A DNA stretch of 64,000 nucleotides from Sipunculus nudus (GCA_026874595.1 CM049306.1:42472019-42536018); one strand, 5' to 3'. Counted from the stretch's first letter, positions 13,071 through 25,599 are shown. Made by a program: numbers and translations. The notes: generated by a model from the sequence alone, not told the origin.

Positions 13071-15977
13071 GTCCCCGGGATACATAGATTTAATTGCAAA
13101 ATTTTATCGTTAATCTTAGTTAATTTCCGTTTAAGTATACTTTGGGACATTAGAAAATGGCAGTCTTAAGTTGCACAGACGGTAGTTCTGCCCTGCAGCT
13201 CAATAAAGCCAACCCCTACCCCTAATCGGTGATTTGCCACAAACATGCTATGCAACCTTCGGATCATAATATTTCTGGAATGCCTTGGCATATTTGGATG
13301 ATTTTGGTTCCTAATTGTATGGTGTCAAGCATTGCCGACATGATAAGCATGATTTCCTGGCAATCTGAGGTCAAAATCAAGGCCAAAGGTCAAGGTCACT
13401 TCAAGGCCTTAAGAGCAGATGATAGCCTGTTTTTGCACTAAATCTCTCTATATATTTTTATTTTGACACAGTATCATAGTTTCAGTGGGAGATTGATTGA
13501 ATGAGTTTCAGATAATGTAGTTCTCAAAGCCAAGTAACTTGGTTTAAGGTCATGGTCATCAAGTATGCGAAACAACTTATAAGGTCAGCTTGATCCGTTG
13601 TGTTGTAATATAGACGAGTTTGACTACACTGATTAATCAAGGGATGATTCTCTTTTTCACTGACGGAACGTGCATACACTTTAATGTTTCAAACCAGTTT
13701 CAAAACATAAAATTAATTCTTCTTAATACCTTTTGTAGGTATAACAACCAACTGGTTTGGACAAAGGAACCATGCTTATGAAAGCGTTTAATGAAATCCT
13801 GCTATATAGCAAAGAGGACTTATGTCAATTTAAATAATTTATATTTGGAAATGGAGTGATTTGGCCTGATGCTACAAGTGTACACCATTTTTTCAGTTTT
13901 GTCATGTAAATTGTATCTCATGAGTATTTATTTAGTTTCAGTCAAACAAAATTGTTGAGAATCTAAGACATACAAATTTCACAAATTTAAAGGGGGCCCA
14001 TTCATCTATAAAGCATGTCGTATTAATTCGAAAAAATAGCTTCTTCCCTTTAAAATAAATTTGTACCTCCCAAAATATTATCCTGAAATTGTTTGCTTTC
14101 TCCTGTAAACAATTATTAATAACAGTGGACCGGGCGCGATCACAAGTGTCAACATAACACATCGCTCGGGAACAACCCCGAAAATGTAATACATGTTTTG
14201 GCCGGCTGAAACATTGCTGAGGCTCACAATCGGAGAGTCTGAGAGAATACGCATTTACATTGCTCTGATAATGTCCCTTTAAATAAGGTTCATACGTAAA
14301 TGGATATACGGCTTTAATTTGTGTTTTACATATGTTAATTTATTTTCTACATACTGGACACAGCAAGAGTCTTTGGACAATTATTAACATTATAGACATA
14401 ATGAGAACTTGTCTGAACACTGATTCGTTTAATCACATTTGTATAATTTTATTTTTTTAATACATATATAGAAAAAATGAACAGTAATCCTAGCTGTAAA
14501 ACTAATACACGTGTAAAAAATACCTCAAGGATTAGAAAACCCAATGAGTTATACAAGGAGCAAACTGGAGATGAGGAAATAAAGGGATCTTTAATATAAA
14601 TTTTGATTATTTACATAGTATGATGTTACATCTATATATAGCCATGCCTCTTGATATCATAAGTCAAACATAATGACATCTGTAATAACTATTAATCTGG
14701 GGAAAATTTTAAATTTTTTACATATTTTATTTTTTCTTAATTTTGCGAATGATATAAATGAACAAACTAAAACACTTGGAAAATACCTGTAAATTTAGAT
14801 TAATATTGTATAATCAACTGCAGCCTTGTCTATCATTGATCTGCTTCATATCATTCCTAAAAGTATAAATCAATTTTATTTGATTTTTTTCATTTTTTAT
14901 TTTGAAATGAAAAATACCCAAAGGTGACTACATGGTGTAACAATATCGCTCATGTCATCATCCTCCAATTCATTTTCCTCATAAAACAGGTTATCCGGAA
15001 CTCGCTCTCCATCAAACAATTTAGGGATGAAATTTCCTCCTTCATCCAACCATGTTTCAGGGGTCCCATTCATTTAAATGAGCCTTGCGCACATTTGCCG
15101 AGATATGGTTGACAAGTTTGACCCTGGAGATTGTCTGCTCAGGGACATAGAGGCGGGGGGGGGGGGGGGTCAAAGGAACTGATCTTAGACAGAGCTAGCT
15201 TTGCTTTTCTTTGCCAAACACGGTTCAAATCTTGGCACTTAATCCTAATCCCAAAAAGGGCGCAAAAGTAGTTGTACATTGTCTTCAAATCTGAAGCTGG
15301 TAATGTTTGAGAAGCCCAAGAATAAGAAGAATTAATTTATATTTCAAAACTGGTTTCGAATATTTAAAGTGTATGTACATTCCGCAAGTGAATAGGAGAA
15401 TCATTTCTTAATTAATCAGATGTGTTCTCAAACACGTCTGCATTAGCACACAACGGATCAACCTAACCCTGTTTCGTGTAACTGATGACCTTGACCTTGA
15501 AATAAGTTACTATGCTTGAGAACTACATTATCTGAAACTCAATCAATCTTCCACTGAAACTCTGAGACTATGTCAAAATTAATAATATATATAAAGATTC
15601 GTGCAAAAATATATCATCTGCTTTTATAAGGCCTCAAAGTGTCCTTGACCTTGACATATTGCCTTGATTTTGACCTCAGGTGGTCGTATAATCATGCTTA
15701 TCATGTAGGTCATGCTAGAAAACATACCAATAGATACCAAGATTATCCAAATCTGCCAAGGCATTCCAGAAATATTGTGATCCGAAGGTTGCATTGCATG
15801 ATTGTGGCAAATCACCGATATAGGGGTAGGGGTTGGCATTTTCTGAGCTGGAGGGCAGAACTACCATCTGTGCAACTTAAGACTGCCATTTTCTAATGTC
15901 CCTAAGTATACTTCAACGGAAAATAACCTAAGATTAACGATAAAATTTTGCAATTAAATCGATGTATCCCGGGGACT
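13071..15977. mobile_element. 2.9-kb element with ~650-bp inverted arms
   Basis: The left arm (about 13071-13730) and right arm (about 15310-15977) are inverted copies of each other. The outermost parts read GTCCCCGGGATACATAG on the left and, reverse-complemented, GTCCCCGGGATACATCG on the right, each next to a TA dinucleotide as expected for a TA target duplication. Both arms carry 'AGAAAATGGCAGTCTTAAG', 'GGTGATTTGCCACAA', a run of AAGGTCAAGGTCACTT-type sequence, and inner blocks around 'TCAAACCAGTTT'. The middle (13731-15310) holds no recognisable transposase but includes a coding-like minus-strand stretch (14918-15073). A foldback or MITE-like DNA element is the best reading; the superfamily is unknown. 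Confidence 0.75.
14918..15073 (-). CDS. Coding-like exon inside the foldback element, product unknown
   Basis: On the minus strand an ATG at 15073 opens 52 codons with strongly protein-like composition, for example GTPETWLDEGGNFIPKLF and the acidic NLFYEENELEDDDMSDIV. A TAA lies just upstream in frame, so the ATG would be the start. The frame can end in phase 0 at a TGG/GTATTT donor, or runs on six codons to a stop. No homologous family was recognised. It could be the first exon of an element-encoded protein, a captured host exon, or chance. No second exon was found. Confidence 0.3.
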
Positions 15978-16641
15978 AGTATACTGATTAACCTTTTATG
16001 CTAAATATGGTTCGATTATATGGCTAATATATAATAACGATTAAACGGTTAAACGTATAATAAAGGTATTTTTGTACAAGTAATACTTCAAATAATTCAT
16101 GGAATACGCAGTATATACAGATTTTTTTTTATAAAATCCTGTTGTTTCTTACCAGGAGGCATTTCTGAAATACAAAGGGAGCTAATGACGGGCTATATCG
16201 TTCCATAAAAGGGAATTGTTAACATCATTACCTAATGGACAATTATCGAACATACATTGCAGCCTGGATTATTTTTGCAGATAATCTTTCTTTATTTCAA
16301 GGACCTGTTCATCTTCTGCCATCCTAACAAATGCATGGTTCTCATTAATTATCATACCTCCACCGACTAGGTGGCAAAGGCGTTGCTTTACTCTTGGTTA
16401 CTTGTTTTGTATGTTTGCTATGGTACACAAAAAAAGTTTTTAACAGATTTTTTTTGTATTTTGTGAACAGCTAGGACAATATATACCAATGAGAAAGTTC
16501 ATTAAAATTTGAGGTACTCTAAATCATCGTATATATTTTTTTTAGTTAAAAGGAATTGTATACCGTTGTGACACATTAAACAGTGGGAAGTCTGATAAGG
16601 ATCCTGGAGTATAGTTATGGTCTCTGACTCTTCATCTACAG
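15978..16641. other. No gene seen
   Basis: AT-rich. A short minus-strand open frame at about 16260-16370 looks mildly protein-like but has no good splice sites. Confidence 0.45.
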
Positions 16642-17207
16642 GTACGCTGTATGTGGGAACCACAGAAGAGGACGTGTATATACATCTGCCCAGGTTTCCT
16701 GTTCTTCATAAAATACTGAGCACGGCAACAGGGAATGCTACATATATATTTCTATTCAGATTTGGTTTCAGGCCTGAATTTTGTGCTAATTAATATAATA
16801 ATCAAATTTAACTGTTTAACTTTAATCTCTCGTAATTATTATATATAAACTCCTGAATGAACATTGTCCAATATATGAAGTAATTCAAAATAATATCCCA
16901 TATACGTCTTACCTATGTTCACAGATGAAACTCAAAACTTATAAATAGGAAGCCAAAATATTTGTTTTACCCCCTTAGAATAGCAACTATGAACTTTATA
17001 ATATTAAAAAATATGTGTCAATGCATTTATGGTCTTATCATACATATCATGAACTTTTTCCTGTGACACCTACCCCTCTATTGTCCAGGTATCTCCATGC
17101 CAAAGCACCAATATATGGTGTCGCATGACTGTGCTGCCACCTACAAGGCACTAAATGAACCAATCACGGATGACACCCCCCTGACTAACAACTTCACCAG
17201 ATGGTAA
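16642..17207 (+). CDS. Two 3'-terminal exons of an unidentified plus-strand gene
   Basis: Exon A (16642-16693) follows a TCATCTACAG acceptor and reads VRCMWEPQKRTCIYICP, ending in phase 1 at CCAG/GTTTCC. Exon B (17089-17207) follows a long pyrimidine-rich tract ending TTGTCCAG and enters in the matching phase. It reads ISMPKHQYMVSHDCAATYKA, then LNEPITDDTPLTNNFTRW, then TAA. The strong acceptor, the matching phases and the natural stop argue for real exons. In exon A a second frame (TLYVGTTEEDVYIHLP) is also open, so its frame is less certain. A phase-0 candidate exon at 10194-10308 could precede it, with the 2.9-kb foldback element in the intron. The gene would be convergent with the DCC-family gene. 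No domain or family was recognised. Confidence 0.45.
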
Positions 17208-18380
17208 ATGACTTGAGGACGGGTTATCTTTAACATGCCATCGGTATGACACATACCAATCTTAATCTAAATGCAAGCAACATTGACACAATAGCTAAAA
17301 TATGTGAGTGAGTCATGCTAAATCATGTACAAGACCATGTGTTTTTCTTTAATAACAAAGGCGTGATATAAAGCTGAGGCAAGAATGAATGGAACACAAA
17401 CCTACGTACAGATATTGATATGCAGATATCAGTCGCACAGGCAAAAATTACTTACTCATACAGGGAATCACCATTGAGATAAAGCAGGCACATTATTGGT
17501 AACATCAATAACCTGGCATCTTTTAAAGCTTTATACATGCAAGAACAAGGTTCCATAAAATAACATTAACTCTAAGCTGACTTGAAATCAGGGATTGTTC
17601 AGAATTTTGTATGTCTGTATAACTGAATGGGTAATTGTTACATTAAATGATATATATGCTGTATGTGTTAACAGAGGCATGGATGCTACCCTAATTGCTA
17701 AGTATAAAACACAGATCTGGTAATATTCACCCCAACAACCATGGATATCACTAGTTCAGGATTACAACTCAAACCTTGCCATACAGATATCATGGTGCTT
17801 GTATTACCAATAGACTTAACGTAAATCATAAGAAGCAGTTTCTTTTTTTTATTTTAAAACAGCATACATGTACATTATTATTGAACAGAAAAAACAATTT
17901 ACACACAAAATATAATTCACACAGTATACACATATTTATACACAGAGAGTTTGATAACAAGTAGAGATTATATAAAACATTGATCTTCTAATAATTTGAG
18001 ATGATCCATCTCATATGAGAGTAAAACTGAATATTATACCTACAGGATGTTCTTCTTTCACAGAATTTTCTCCATTCATTACCATATAAATTGTATTATT
18101 TATGTGTGTATTTATATATATAAAAATTCCATGTTTCAAGGAGTGCTAATTTTTCACTCCTATAATAACGTGACTTTATTTGGTAATTATTAAGTCTATT
18201 ATAATGGGAACTATATTCACTTCTGTCTTAAAATCAATTTAACCACAAAGAACATAAAATTTAAATATCAACTTACATTTTACCACAGCACCAATCATCC
18301 TTTATTGTGCTTTCTCTCTGAGATCTTGGTTTCAAGTTTTTCTACATACTTTTTGGCTTATTCCTAAGTAAGAGTTAAGG
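17208..18380. other. Interval between convergent genes; no other gene seen
   Basis: AT-rich. It probably contains the 3' untranslated regions of the unidentified plus-strand gene and of the DCC-family gene. Confidence 0.5.
18175..18180 (-). terminator. Candidate poly(A) signal of the DCC-family gene
   Basis: AATAAA on the minus strand, about 200 nt after the stop codon at 18381-18383. Other AATAAA-like words exist in this AT-rich stretch. Confidence 0.4.
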
Positions 18381-20202
18381 CTATGATTTCTTTGGGTACT
18401 TTACATCACATGTTCCTGATTCACATTCTCTATTTGTCCACTTGAGTCGGTTGCGAGCGAACCATGTGTACATGTGGTCAAGCATTCGGTCCAGACCTGG
18501 TATTTTTGTGAATGATGTCACCCAGCCGAGACCAACTGCTCCGTACATCTGTCTGAATGCTGGCACTCTGGTGTACACCTAAACAAACATGAAATTTCCT
18601 GTATAAAATGATATATTAACTCTAGATGTTACAAATGGAAAAGCATTTCTTTGGTATTACAATATACCATTTCATGTTTATAAACAACAATGAACAGTGG
18701 TGTAATTATTTTTTTTATGTTTCATTCATCAATGCCCCAGTGGCTCATTTAGGTTTTAATGCCTATGATCAAGATAACTTTTTAGCATTAAACAATGTTA
18801 ACAACCCATCCTTTTAATACCTTGATTTTTAGGCATTCCCATAAAATCTGTGCTCTGTCTGTTTTTTTACCAAACTGGATGACACATCATGACATGTATG
18901 ATAACAATGATTACACGATTCATCCAGTCTTTTTGTGAGTATTTTTAATTTATATTTATAATTAGCATACGTCATACATCAGATAATTAATAATCAATCT
19001 TCAGTCCTTTTTCTCTTTTAATCATCAAACATGATTTTACAATCGATTCCTCCAACTAGTTCTGGATACCTGGTATGTGTTTTTCAAGATGTTTTGCTAA
19101 TTCTGATGTATGCATTAATATTTGTATGACCATGCATATCTATGACCACCAGATCTGAAATCATTATATTTGACTGACCTGGCCATCTGCACCTATGACA
19201 TGCATCTCCTGCATGGCCCTATCATAACTTATGTTGCCATTTTCTGCAGGGCTGTAGTCAGGTGATGAAATGTCTACAAAATGGAGTTTGTTCTTCTTCT
19301 GATTCAGTCCCTGGAGCAGCTTGATCTCCTTAAGACACAGAGGGCAGGCCCCATCATAAAGAACCTGAGAAATAAAGTTAAATAAAGTCTTCAAATTTTC
19401 AAACTAAACTGAACAGAATTAATACTTTTACTTAGTTTTCTGTTAGTCTTGAAGTGTTCTTCATGGATTTCAATTAAATTATGGAGAGGTCCATAAGGAC
19501 AGGAAGGGTTAAATTTTATTATATTGTTAGGTAATTCCGGATTCAGATGTAGATGTATTGGGGCTGGGTTTTCATTACCATGAACATTTATCTTTGTTAC
19601 CCTGTAACAAAATAATAAATACTTCTAACTTTGACAGACTGTAAAATGTAATTAAAAAACATTTATTTAAAATTTACTAATTACCAGTATATATCGTAAG
19701 TATATATTATCTTATGAGTGCAAAGTGTATCCTTAATGCTTTAATACTGAAAACACATGTTTCCACAGAACTAGTTTTTTTGGATACAGTTAAAAATTTG
19801 TACTTGGCAAAACAGAATTAACATAATAAATATGCATTATAGTTAAGCCTTCTTTAGTGCACTTTGGCCATATACAACTCTGAGAATAACCAAGACATCA
19901 CAGCCTGCATCCTGACATCACAGTTGTGATCTCAAAGGTTCTGTAAAAAAAACAATACTTTAAATCACTTCTGACATGTACAATGTACATTAACAATATG
20001 TCTTCACAATATATAGTCAAGATTGTTCATTACTTGTATAAACTAAAATATGAATCAATAGCTTTACCCTCAACTGCTCTGCAGTTTTCTCAGTGCTGTA
20101 TCTTCTGTCCCCCTGAAGAAAAACACAGCTGGATTGATATGTGCTGACCCCTGGTGGTCGGATTTTAAACAATTGACGAAATGCTAATCTTTGAAGATTC
20201 AT
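18381..20202 (-). CDS. DCC-family (DUF393) thiol-disulfide oxidoreductase-like protein, probably mitochondrial
   Basis: Three coding exons, all phase 0: 20202-20068, 19364-19179 and 18578-18381, giving 172 aa. ATG at 20202 is chosen because it is the first ATG in the exon. Residues 1-45 have Arg/Lys and hydroxyl residues and no acid before D32 (MNLQRLAFRQLFKIR; GDRRYST), which fits a mitochondrial presequence. Exon 2 opens with VLYDGACPLCLKEI, the hallmark DxxCxxC motif of the family (cysteines 52 and 55), followed by LHFVDISSPDY. Exon 3 holds the conserved tail (RVPAFRQMYGAVGLGWVTSF, then YTWFARNRLKW). Family members are thioredoxin-fold proteins thought to act in thiol-disulfide exchange; the substrate is unknown. 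All donors are GT and acceptors AG (TTTCTCAG, TTTGTTTAG). The gene is convergent with the unidentified gene to its left. Length is normal for the family. Confidence 0.88.
19365..20067 (-). other. Intron 1 of the DCC-family gene
   Basis: 703-bp intron with donor AGG/GTAAAG and acceptor TTTCTCAG. No repeat or embedded gene recognised. Confidence 0.8.
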
Positions 20203-20654
20203 ATCCAATCATTAACACTGAACTTGACACCTGTAAAGAAATTAAACTCTGATATATTAAGCAGAACAGCTTATACATCAGCATTTCTGGTACCTTGTCA
20301 TGTATTCCTGATAAGTTTCTACACAGTTCCTCAAACCTCTATTTGTGGTCTACTAAACACTGGTCTTAATATGGAGTGGTAATATAAAGTACACATAAAC
20401 ATAAGGACCTACTTGTAGTTGAAATATTTTTTGTTCTCTTATAATATGCCCAAAATAAAGATTTGAACAACTGTGTTTCAACTATCTTAATATTGTACAC
20501 TTTTTTTATGATTCTTTGGGCAATATATGTATAAAAGATGAAATTCTCCCCTTACCTGTATGATAATACAAGATCCATTTTGTGAAATTTTATTTAGCAA
20601 TACTGAAAAACTACTTTAACTGAAACTGAAAAGAAATTGGAATTTCATAAAAAA

Positions 20655-22060
20655 AACAAGGGACCCATGGGTCATGACCTTATATATGATCACAAAATAT
20701 GATCTGGAAATGAGGGACACGCTAGGTTTTTGTGGTAATAAATATCAGCTGTATTATGAGTTGTCGGTGTTAAGCTTATGTAAGATTTTGATAGTATCTT
20801 TGGAGATAAGGAAGAGGATTGATGTCATTTATATTATTTACAAATACATATATCTTTAGAAGAATAAGTATACAGGAGAACTTTTTGAAAAACTGTCCAT
20901 TATCATTCATGTTAATTATGCTTTTTACAAATGAGTTAACTGTTTAATAATCGCAGGTTATCCCTACAAAAAACAGCACTAGCACACATTATAAAAGAAT
21001 TTAACTATTTCTTAAAATATAATAACAAATATTGTAATAAAATATACACACTGTTGGTTGAATAGGGACAAACAATATCATTGTGCTAATTACTATCTCA
21101 GCTATAATTTATTACTGGAATTAATATTCAATTTCACACCTGGTGAAGTTTTTACTCTCCTGAAGTAAGGAATTCCTTATCTGATGAACATCCACACTTT
21201 CATAGCAATACACCACTTTAGGGACACAATTAAAGGTGCACTTTTATCATTGTAACCCTGGTGTTACAATACAAAATCTAAAATGTAGCATAGCCTAGAA
21301 TAACAATGAATCAAATAAGACAACAAGGCTGTAGGGACCAGATATGGCTGGTCTGGAGGTTCAAAATGTAAATACAGGTACATTAGAGCCTCCGAAAAAC
21401 TTAATAACTAGAATAATTTTTAAGCTTTTACTTTCAAATTTCAGAATTTAACAGATTAAATCTATATATATACCGACTGTGAAAAGTAAATCAAATGTTT
21501 ACACAAGAAAAAAATGTGCCATCGTTATATTTGGGCAAAATTTAAGGTACCAATTTATATTTTGGCCAATATTTAAAAAAAATTAACAGATTTTGATCTA
21601 ATTTTTGGTATACCATTAAATTTTGATCAATTAAAGTTGTATTACTGAAAAAAAAGTCCCTAGCTTTAACACTTTTTCTCTTAAGTGACCAAATATCTTA
21701 CCTGATTTTTTACAAAGTATGTTTGGGCCCATAACTTTTTTAAATTATATAATACTGACTTAATTTCTGGCATGTACATAGGAACTATATAGAGGAATAT
21801 TTAAGGTAAATATGAAGAAAACCAGATGAGTTGTTTTGATATTAGGCAGTGTTGAATTGTGAAAATAGATTTTTATTAAAACAATTAAGGTTTTTCCATA
21901 TCTCGGAGGAACAAAGTCCTATTGACCAAATTTTCGGCATGGTAGGAGATTTTCGGGACATCTAACTGTATGCCGAATTTCAGATTCGTAGGTCTAAGGG
22001 TGTTGAAACGTGCCAGTCTCACGGAGGGACATGCGGATGGACGGGCAATGGACATATTAC
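20655..22060 (+). mobile_element. Dispersed hairpin-ended repeat family, copy 3 (3' end lost)
   Basis: Begins AACAAGGGACCCATGGGTCA. The interior from about 21380 matches copies 1, 2 and 4 ('TTAAGGTACCAATTTATATT', 'GATCTAATTTTTGGTATACC', 'GGGACATCTAACTGTATGCC'). The left part is shorter and diverged. The end decays at about 22060 in a (TTATAT) stretch without the hairpin. Confidence 0.6.
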
Positions 22061-22130
22061 CCTTATATATTTTTAATATGTAAGGCTTATTATATTTCCT
22101 ATTATATTATTAAAAATAGTTCCCTTTACA

Positions 22131-22292
22131 AAATCTTAACAGATGAGGGTCTAAAACACTACTGGTCTGGTTGGCAGTATATGTGATGTACTGCCACTGT
22201 ATGTGATCACAGTGATGTATATAGATACCCTCTATGCACAGCCAGTCACACCATATCATCTGATTATATGAATAGCTGTATAAACAAATGGG
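22131..22292 (+). repeat. Inverted repeat, arm 1 (partner 27365-27535)
   Basis: Reverse-complement match to 27365-27535. Shared blocks are 'GGGTCTAAAACACT.CTGGT', 'TACTGCCACTGTATGTGATC', 'ACAGTGATGT', 'CCCTCTATGCA' and 'AGCTGTATAAAC'. The arms are ~5.1 kb apart with a LINE remnant and hairpin-family copy 4 between them. Confidence 0.7.
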
Positions 22293-23705
22293 GGCGTGTT
22301 TAATCTGTGTACAGTACCACTACAATATCAGATAATAGTGTTGCAATTAAACATATATAGCAAGCTGTATCTTTCATTCATCTGAAATCAGTGTCAATAC
22401 CACTGACCCAAAGTCAATAAAATTTACTAACATTGAATAAAAAGTAAAACAAAAGTGACATGCTATTATATTATTCATTAATTAGCAAAATAATAACTAT
22501 TTACGAAGTAAAATAATAAATGGTGTATATGGTGCATATATTCCATAGAAAAAATTAACTTTACACACACATTAACCTTGTACATGTGTGGTTAATTCCT
22601 GTTGATCTTATATGATCTCTTGTGTTTATTTTTTATGTATCAGTAACCAATTAGTAACCTTTGGCCAGTTAGTTGTCAGAGTGGGAGTATGTTGTGGCAG
22701 TACATAGGCATTCACATACTAAACCAATTAATAGAATAACAATTTTTATGAATCTAGGAAATATCAAAATAAATCATAACTATAAATCTAATTTGTGTAA
22801 AACCACTAATTCAGTGTAACATTTAACATTTTATTCGATTACTGATGTGTGGAAGATTAAGTACATTTTAAGTGGTGTTATCCAATATTTACATTACTGT
22901 TACAATATATAAAATTACTGCTGCAGTATATGATATTAGTGTTGTTAATAAGAACTATGGAAACGGAACATCCTATAATTGTGATATACTCAAACAGATA
23001 AATATCTAAGTATCCAGTAAGAGTAAACTGGGTTTTATGAACTTACCTGGAATGGGGGGGGGGCTTACATAGTTATAAGGTTGTTTATATCTTCAATGTA
23101 CTGCAACCAAAACCTTTCATGTAATGTCATAACACCTTCCCTCGCAGACAATCAACTCACCAAAGGTTAATTTGTCTTACATCACAAGAAACTCATTAAA
23201 GCTTCTGATGAGATCAAAGGGTTTTAGCCTCACAGAGTGATCATTCAAGATTGTGAGAATTTAATTGGGTTAATCTGTGGTATATACCATCACTACAGTT
23301 ATTATTATACTTAATATTAATATTACTGCATTATCAACAATATGTTAAATAATATTCTATTAGGTAATTGTTAGGAATATTTGTGACTGTTCAGATCTGT
23401 TGTACAAAGTCTCACTTTAAAAAATTGGCATCCTCTTTCAGTGTTGAATACAAATTATAAGATTACTGCAAAAACATTGTGAAATAGACTTTAGACAATA
23501 TTACCTTATATTCAGACCAAACAGGATTCATCATAAAAACAGATACATTGAGGAATATTATGAAAATTACAGATATATTTGCATAAGCCAGAAACCATAA
23601 AATAAATAACTACTTTATATCAGTCAGTTTTGAAAAAGTTTTAGATTTTTCAGAACTGTTCCACACTCAAATACTTTAATTCCCTACAAACTTGGAGAAT
23701 TCTTA
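22293..23705. other. No gene seen
   Basis: AT-rich. The segment 23090-23310 has a diverged direct-orientation match at 26945-27130 ('AATGTACTG.AAC', 'CTCACCAA.GGTTA', 'AAACTCATTAAAG'). A G run lies at about 23047-23057. Confidence 0.5.
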
Positions 23706-25599
23706 AAACAAGGGACCTATGGGTCACTGTGCTCAGCTGACGTTAACCTTGAAGGTAAAAATCTAAAATAATATCAAATGGAGATAAAGTGTAAGAGGAA
23801 GAGGTAATAAAGGCCATGGTTGGTTTATATGATTGGTTTGTATTGATGAGCAAGAAATTGTTGCAAAAATATTTTGTGACCTGACCATGTGTTTCCTAAT
23901 GTTGAAACTAAAGCATGTGAGCAGTTTGTGAACAAATGATCTGTACTATTACAATGATCATTAGTTGGTTTTTCGATTAACTGTTGACATTTCAGTAGTT
24001 TACACATTTTTTCAATTGAATCTATTTTTTTGTATAATATATATTATTAAATATATATGTATTTTTTTATGAAATATATACAGTTGAAATATAGCTAATT
24101 AACAACATAAAACAGGGCAAACAAAGCCTGAACTCAAATTCTGCTGAGGCAGGAAAATAATGAACAAATGTTTGTATTAAATCCTCATTTTTTTATCACA
24201 TCAATTATTTTCTAATTTAAGTTTATATTTCTATACATTTCCAATTTAACATATATATCTGAATATAAAAGTTGATTCATAATTCTCAATTGCATCATCA
24301 TAAATCTCAATCTTGTCAGATAACACCACATCATGCATACAAATGTTTATTTATTTTTTACCACAAAAACATATCTTTTAAATCTGCAAAACAATAAATA
24401 TCTAAAAATAATACTTGATTTAGATTTCACAATTTTTAATTGTGTCTTTATTTATCCATATTGTGCTTCATATTTTATAATAATTTAAGCATACTGATGG
24501 GTTCAATTATATTTGTTAAAATCATTTAAAAGAAAATAGATTTCTTTAAAAATGCTACATTACACAACATTGCATCTTCTGGATTACACCTTGAATTATT
24601 TTTTCAAGGAAAATTTTTGCATATCGGAGTGGAAACAGGATTACAATTAAGGAGATACAGTGAAAACAATAACAATTACTGCATAACACTTGGTGGGTTG
24701 AGTTTGCAGGGGGGGGGGGGGGTGATTGGGGTGGTGATATGAGAATAACTGTACACCTGTCACAGCAGGGGATCTCCCCCAGTGACTGTAACAAATCAGA
24801 AACCCTGGCATAGCTGACTTCCAGTGACCTGGAGTGGGACCCTGCATCTGTAATCAAAGCAAGTGACTACAGAACAAAAAATCAATAACTAGCTTAATTT
24901 TCAAGCTTTTATTTTCAAATTTCAGATTTCGACAAACTAAATATTTATGTTTACATGCTGTGAAAATTAAATCAATGGTGTCACAGGAAAAAAACGTGCC
25001 ATGGTCAAAGTTGGGGAAAATTTAAGGTACTGATTTTTTTTTTATGCTAATAACTTAAAAAATTTACAAAATTCAGATCTAATTTTGGGTAAACAATTGA
25101 ATCTTAATTAAAAATAGTTATATACTTGAGAAAATAGACTCTAGTTTCAAAATTTTTCATGTTAAGTGAGTTATTATTTTTCCTGATTTTGTACAAAGTC
25201 CATTATTTTTGGGCCCATAACTTAAAGAATTTATACTTTACAGACTTAATTTCTGGCAAATACATAGGAACTATATAGAGGAATATTTATGGTAAATATG
25301 AGGAAAAACAGATGAGTGGTTTTGATATTAGGCAGTCCTGAAGTGTGAAAATAGGATTTTAATAAAAAATTGAGGATTTTCCTTAATTTCTCAAAGGAAC
25401 GAAGTCGCAAAGACCCAGTTTTCGGCTTGGTAGGAGATCTTGGGGACATCTAACATTATGCTGAATTTTGGATTCCTAGGTCTTACGGTTTCAAAACGTG
25501 CCACATCTACGGACGGACGGACGGACGGACAGACGGACGGACGACGGACAATGGACCACGACTATAGCTCAGATGACTTATAGTCAGCTGAGCTAAAAA
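23706..25599 (+). mobile_element. Dispersed hairpin-ended repeat family, copy 4
   Basis: Begins AACAAGGGACCTATGGGTCA, then CTGTGCTCAGCTGA. Ends at 25566-25594 with an AGCTCAGATGACT / TAT / AGTCAGCTGAGCT hairpin (13-bp stem, one mismatch) followed by AAAAAT. Near the 3' end is a CGGA-type microsatellite (about 25510-25550). It is directly followed by a LINE reverse-transcriptase fragment, so it either inserted there or was the target. A G run lies at about 24709-24722. Confidence 0.75.

Noticed and set aside
16255-16375. Minus-strand frame around MIINENHAFVRMAEDEQ
   Set aside because: Mildly protein-like but without a convincing donor or acceptor and with no link to a neighbouring exon.
23825-24007. 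60-codon minus-strand frame
   Set aside because: Lies within hairpin-family copy 4 and is not conserved in the other copies.
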